64,000 bases of DNA from Nesterenkonia sandarakina. Lineage in GTDB: Bacteria > Actinomycetota > Actinomycetes > Actinomycetales > Micrococcaceae. Positions 60,836 to 64,000 of this stretch are shown here, piece by piece; positions within the stretch are counted from its first letter, which is position 1, and the number at the start of each line of letters is the position of its first letter. Both the position numbers and the translations under genes were made by a program. The stretch covers positions 1,488,001 through 1,552,000 of the forward strand of contig NZ_JACCFQ010000001.1 of the NCBI RefSeq assembly GCF_013410215.1, read 5' to 3'. Under the pieces are notes generated by a model. That model was not told the DNA's origin, ran no database searches, and saw only the letters and a list, made by a program, of their open reading frames with translations.

Positions 60836-61230
60836 TGTCCATGGATGCGATCGGGATCGCCGGCACCGCATTGACGGTGCACCGGAAGTGGCTGGACTCC
60901 GTCTCGGACAACATCGCCAACGTGAACACCGTGCGATCCACCGAGGACGCCGCCTTCCAGGCCCGCTACGTCACCGCCCAGGCCGACGCCTCGGGTCAGG
61001 GGGTCCATGTGGCCGGAGTCAGCTTCGGCGACGCCGAGGGACGGCTGGCGCATGAACCGGACCACCCGCTCGCCGACGAGGACGGATATGTCCGCTACCC
61101 CGACATCGACATGGCGGAGCAGATGGGAAGCCTGATCATGGCGCAGCGCGGATATCAGATGAACGCGGCCGTGGTGGATCGGGCCAAAGAGACCTACCAG
61201 GCAGCCCTGCAGATCGGACAGAACAGATGA
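60835..61230 (+). CDS. flgC: Flagellar basal-body rod protein FlgC
   Basis: This 131-residue rod protein shows GIAGTALTVHRKWLDSVSDNIANVNTVRSTED at the N-terminus and MAEQMGSLIMAQRGYQMNAAVVDRAKETYQAALQIG at the C-terminus (split by helices), typical of FlgC. It overlaps fliE by 4 nt (ATGA). Confidence 0.95.
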   Translation: MSMDAIGIAGTALTVHRKWLDSVSDNIANVNTVRSTEDAAFQARYVTAQADASGQGVHVAGVSFGDAEGRLAHEPDHPLADEDGYVRYPDIDMAEQMGSLIMAQRGYQMNAAVVDRAKETYQAALQIGQNR

Positions 61231-61565
61231 TCGAGGCCATCATGCCCCCAGCAGGGGTCAGCGGCGTCGCCGGCGCCGGCTACGTCACCGGAGCACAGGG
61301 CGCAGGGACCCCCGGACTGGGGCTGCGCCCGGCGCAGGCCCCCGAGGGTGCCTTCGCCGCGACCCTGGGCTCGGCGATGGATGAGGTGCAGTCGCTGCAG
61401 TCCACCTCCCGGGAGCTCGGAGTCCAGGCGCTCACCGGTGACCTGACCGATATGCATGAAGCCACCCTGGCTTCCTCCCGAGCCTCTGTGGCCCTGGAGA
61501 TGGTCTCCACGGTGCGCAACCGCGGTGTCGAGGCGTTCAACGAGATCATGAGGATGCAGGCCTGA
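61227..61565 (+). CDS. fliE: Flagellar hook-basal body complex protein FliE
   Basis: This 112-residue protein links the MS-ring to the rod. The C-terminal part (LTGDLTDMHEATLASSRASVALEMVSTVRNRGVEAFNEIMRMQ, split by helices) is the FliE signature. The N-terminal Gly/Ala-rich 40 residues are variable. Its stop overlaps the fliF start (TGATG). Confidence 0.94.
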   Translation: MIEAIMPPAGVSGVAGAGYVTGAQGAGTPGLGLRPAQAPEGAFAATLGSAMDEVQSLQSTSRELGVQALTGDLTDMHEATLASSRASVALEMVSTVRNRGVEAFNEIMRMQA

Positions 61566-63235
61566 TGGCGCAGGTTCCAGCTCCGCTCGCCCGACTGGGC
61601 CAGCGGATCCGAGAGTTCACTCTGGCGCAGCGGACCATCGCGATCATCGGCATCGCGGTGCTGGTGCTCGGTGGCTTCGCGCTGAGCACCGCCATGTCCC
61701 AACCCCGGATGGCGCCGCTCTACAGCGGCCTCGACCCGGCCGACGCCTCGGCGATCGTGGAGCAGCTGCGCGCCGAAGGCGTGCCCTATGAACTTACCGC
61801 CGGTGGGACCTCGGTGATGGTCCCCGAGGCTCAGGTCTACGACGCCCGGCTCAACGCCGCCGCCGACGGACTGCCCAACGCCACCCGCGGCGGCTACTCG
61901 CTGCTTGATGACATGGGGGTGACCTCCAGCGAGTTCCAACAATCGATCACCTATAAGCGCGCCCTGGAGGGTGAGCTGGCGGGCACCATCGAAGCCATCG
62001 ACGCCGTGGAGCAGGCCTCGGTGACCTTGGCGATCCCGGAGGAGACCGTCTTCGTGGACTCCCAACAAGACCCGACCGCCTCGATCTTCGTGCAGCAGGC
62101 CCCCGGAGCGAGCTTCGGTGAGGACCAGATCCAGTCCGTGGTGCACCTGGTGGCCTCGGCGGTGGACGGTCTGAAGCCCGAGAACGTCTCACTGGTCGAC
62201 GCGGAGGGCCAGCTGCTCTCCGCCGTCGGGGTCGGGGCCGTGGGCGGAGGCAGCCAGCAGGCCAGCGACTACGAGGAACGTGTGGGCACCGCGGTGCAGA
62301 CCATGTTGGACCGCGTGGTGGGACGCGGCAACGCCACCGTCGCGGTCGCCGCGGAACTCTCCATGGAATCCGCAGAACGCCTGGAAGAGGTCTTCGAGGA
62401 GCCCGACGAGGCGCCGGCGCTGAGCGAATCCACCAGCACCGAGGAATACACCGGCACCGGAGGCGGCAACGCCGGGGTGCTGGGCCCGGACAACATCGCC
62501 GTCCCTGAGGGCCAGGGCGGGGAAGGCACCTACAGCGCGGAACAGACCGACCGCAGCAATGCGGTGAACAAGGTCACCGAGAATCGCTCGATCCCCGCCG
62601 GAGAGCTGACCACCCAGTCCGTCTCCGTCGCCGTCGACCAGGCTGCCGCGGCCGGGCTCAACGTGGCGGATCTGACCACCATGGTCAGCGACGCCGCCGG
62701 GATCGACGAAGACCGCGGTGACCAGGTCAGCGTCGCGGTGGTGCCGTTCAGCACCGCCGAGGCCGACGCCGCCGCCGAGGCGCTGGCAGAGGCTGCCGCG
62801 GCCGAGGAGGCCGAACGGCGAGCCGCCTGGCTGCAGACCATGGCCATCGGCGGCGCCGCGGTGCTGCTGCTGCTCGTGGCACTGACCATCATCTTGTTCC
62901 TGCGGCGCGGCCGCCGATCCAGGGAGCTCGTCGACCTCGGCGAACCGTTCCCGGCCGGGGAGCTCACCGCCGGTGGCATGGCCGCCCTGGAAGCCACCGA
63001 CGACGCCGGCGAGCGGGTGCTCGAATCCGTCGGCGACTACGCCACCGCCACCATCCCGCGGGTGCGCGCGACCGCGCCGGCCTCGGCCGCCACTCCGGCC
63101 TCCGCCTTGGACGGCTGGGACCCGAATGAGCAGGCGCGCAGCAAGCGCGCCGAACTCAACGCCCTGGCCTCCCAGGATCCGCAGCGCGTGGCCGAGCACC
63201 TGCGTTCCCTGATGGAGGAGGGGAGCCGGGTATGA
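61565..63235 (+). CDS. fliF: Flagellar MS-ring protein FliF
   Basis: This 556-residue protein forms the MS-ring in the membrane. One membrane helix lies near the N-terminus (about 22-44, IAIIGIAVLVLGGFALSTAM) and one near the C-terminus (about 421-443, MAIGGAAVLLLLVALTIILFL). MAPLYSGLDPADASAIVEQL and NATRGGYSLLDDMGVTSSEFQQSITYKRALEGEL (split by loop) are YscJ/FliF family segments. The C-terminal cytoplasmic tail that binds FliG is present. It overlaps fliG by 4 nt. Confidence 0.95.
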   Translation: MAQVPAPLARLGQRIREFTLAQRTIAIIGIAVLVLGGFALSTAMSQPRMAPLYSGLDPADASAIVEQLRAEGVPYELTAGGTSVMVPEAQVYDARLNAAADGLPNATRGGYSLLDDMGVTSSEFQQSITYKRALEGELAGTIEAIDAVEQASVTLAIPEETVFVDSQQDPTASIFVQQAPGASFGEDQIQSVVHLVASAVDGLKPENVSLVDAEGQLLSAVGVGAVGGGSQQASDYEERVGTAVQTMLDRVVGRGNATVAVAAELSMESAERLEEVFEEPDEAPALSESTSTEEYTGTGGGNAGVLGPDNIAVPEGQGGEGTYSAEQTDRSNAVNKVTENRSIPAGELTTQSVSVAVDQAAAAGLNVADLTTMVSDAAGIDEDRGDQVSVAVVPFSTAEADAAAEALAEAAAAEEAERRAAWLQTMAIGGAAVLLLLVALTIILFLRRGRRSRELVDLGEPFPAGELTAGGMAALEATDDAGERVLESVGDYATATIPRVRATAPASAATPASALDGWDPNEQARSKRAELNALASQDPQRVAEHLRSLMEEGSRV

Positions 63236-64000
63236 GTGGGACACCAAGTGATGAGCTGGCGCTCACCGGCACCCAGAAGGTCGCGCTGGTGCTGATGCAG
63301 ATGGACCGCTCACAGGCCTCAGAGGTGCTGCGCCACTTCTCCGAGTTCGAGGCCGATGAGGTGATCGCCGAGATCGTGAGACTCCGAAGAGTCGATCGCA
63401 GCGTGGCCGAAGACGTGGTCTCTGATGTGTTCGCCGCGATCTCCAGCGGGGCGCCGCTGCCGCGCGGTGGACGCGACTTCGCCGCCGGCCTGCTCCACGA
63501 CACCTTCGGCAGCGAACAGGCCGAGGTGGTCATGAACCGGCTGGCCTCCAGCATGGCGGGGAAGTCCTTCGAGTTCCTCGAGTCGGTGGATCCGCAGCAG
63601 ATCGCGGTGCTGCTCGATGACGAGCTGGCCCAGACCGTGGCCCTGGTGCTGGCGCACCTGCGCCCGGACATCGCCTCGGCCGTGCTGGCCGGGGTGGAAC
63701 CCGCCCGCCGCACCGACGTCGCCACGAGTCTGGCCACCATGGGGCCGGCCTCCCCGGAGGCGGTGCGCACCGTGGCCGATGTGCTCAAGACCCGGATGGG
63801 GGCCTCGGTCACCCCGAGCGCACCTCTTGCCGCGGTGGGCGGGATCGAACCGCTGGTGGAGATCATCAACCGATCCAGCGTGGCCGTGGAGAAGGAGCTG
63901 CTGGCCTCGCTGAGCAGCCGGAACCACGAGCTCGCCGAGGAGGTGAAGTCCCGGATGCTGACCTTCGCCGATCTGGTGCGCTTCGATCGCCGGGACGTCC
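63232..64000 (+). CDS. fliG: Flagellar motor switch protein FliG, 3' end outside the window
   Basis: The first 256 codons of FliG are present and the frame runs off the right edge. ALTGTQKVALVLMQMDRSQASEVLRHFSEFEADEVIAEIVRL (N-terminal domain) and FLESVDPQQIAVLLDDELAQTVALVLAHLRPDIASAVL (middle-domain family motif with EHPQ-like segment) identify it; both are split here by loops. FliG joins the MS-ring to the C-ring and receives torque from the stator. The C-terminal torque helix should lie beyond the window. Confidence 0.94.
   Translation, partial: MSGTPSDELALTGTQKVALVLMQMDRSQASEVLRHFSEFEADEVIAEIVRLRRVDRSVAEDVVSDVFAAISSGAPLPRGGRDFAAGLLHDTFGSEQAEVVMNRLASSMAGKSFEFLESVDPQQIAVLLDDELAQTVALVLAHLRPDIASAVLAGVEPARRTDVATSLATMGPASPEAVRTVADVLKTRMGASVTPSAPLAAVGGIEPLVEIINRSSVAVEKELLASLSSRNHELAEEVKSRMLTFADLVRFDRRDV

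Noticed and set aside
1-64000. Insertion sequences, phage genes or integrase/att sites
   Set aside because: No transposase, integrase or phage-like protein was seen in any frame, so no mobile element is called despite the variable patch at 22.9-26.4 kb.

Overview
The window is high-GC DNA with dense, overlapping operons, GTG and TTG starts, and acidic, Ala-rich proteins. It fits an actinomycete of the Micrococcales. The acidic lipoprotein linkers, full flagellar genes and combination of pathways suggest a Micrococcaceae member such as Nesterenkonia, but that genus is an inference.

Layout. (1) 1-5264: the 3' end of a type-B carboxylesterase, then an aldehyde dehydrogenase and GMC oxidoreductase operon with a divergent AraC-type regulator. 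(2) 5267-16745: phenylacetate catabolism. A PaaG-like crotonase and paaABCDE are followed on the map by a block of an MFS exporter, a MerR regulator, a DUF3253 protein and a flotillin, and then by a paaI-paaK-tetR operon. The paaABCDE and paaI promoters carry related GACC-type operator-like sites. (3) 16887-22741: an SDR/epimerase, an AMIN-like lipoprotein, tRNA-Ser(GCT), a large FAD/NAD(P)-binding protein and a GlcD-like FAD oxidase. (4) 22902-26919: small, poorly characterised genes (two lipoproteins, a PH-like membrane protein, two CBS-only proteins, a PLDc_N-like membrane protein), partly of lower GC. (5) 26940-29939: an interlocked inverted-repeat element, then a SAM-IV-type riboswitch upstream of metY-metX. 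(6) 30115-52617: purine degradation and uptake. It holds formamidase-like and amidase genes, uraD, pucG, allC, an RpiR regulator, uraH, uricase, an NCS2 permease, allantoinase, a truncated IclR protein, a MocA-like protein, a three-domain xanthine dehydrogenase, xdhC, an 8-oxoguanine/guanine deaminase-like hydrolase and a NitT/TauT-type ABC transporter with two different permeases. (7) 52719-64000: flagellar genes. fliW-flgL-flgK-flgN are on the minus strand; fliA, flagellin, fliD, fliS, a small ORF, flgB, flgC, fliE, fliF and a partial fliG are on the plus strand.

How the genes work together. The paa genes would activate phenylacetate to its CoA thioester (PaaK), epoxidise it (PaaABCDE) and isomerise it (PaaG-like), under a TetR-type PaaR. 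The purine cluster encodes every step from (hypo)xanthine to urate, 5-hydroxyisourate, OHCU, allantoin, allantoate, ureidoglycine and then oxalurate plus glycine. The two amidase-type genes at its head are candidates for the last, poorly known steps. Five sites of the form GAAAC-N4-GTTYC or close variants lie upstream of four purine transcription units and are the likely RpiR operators. Three flagellar units carry near-identical sigma-28 promoters (CTAAC, 15-16 nt, GCCGATAG or GCCGAGAG), matching the fliA gene in the cluster.

All assignments come from reading the sequence and remembered family features. No database search or structure prediction was run.
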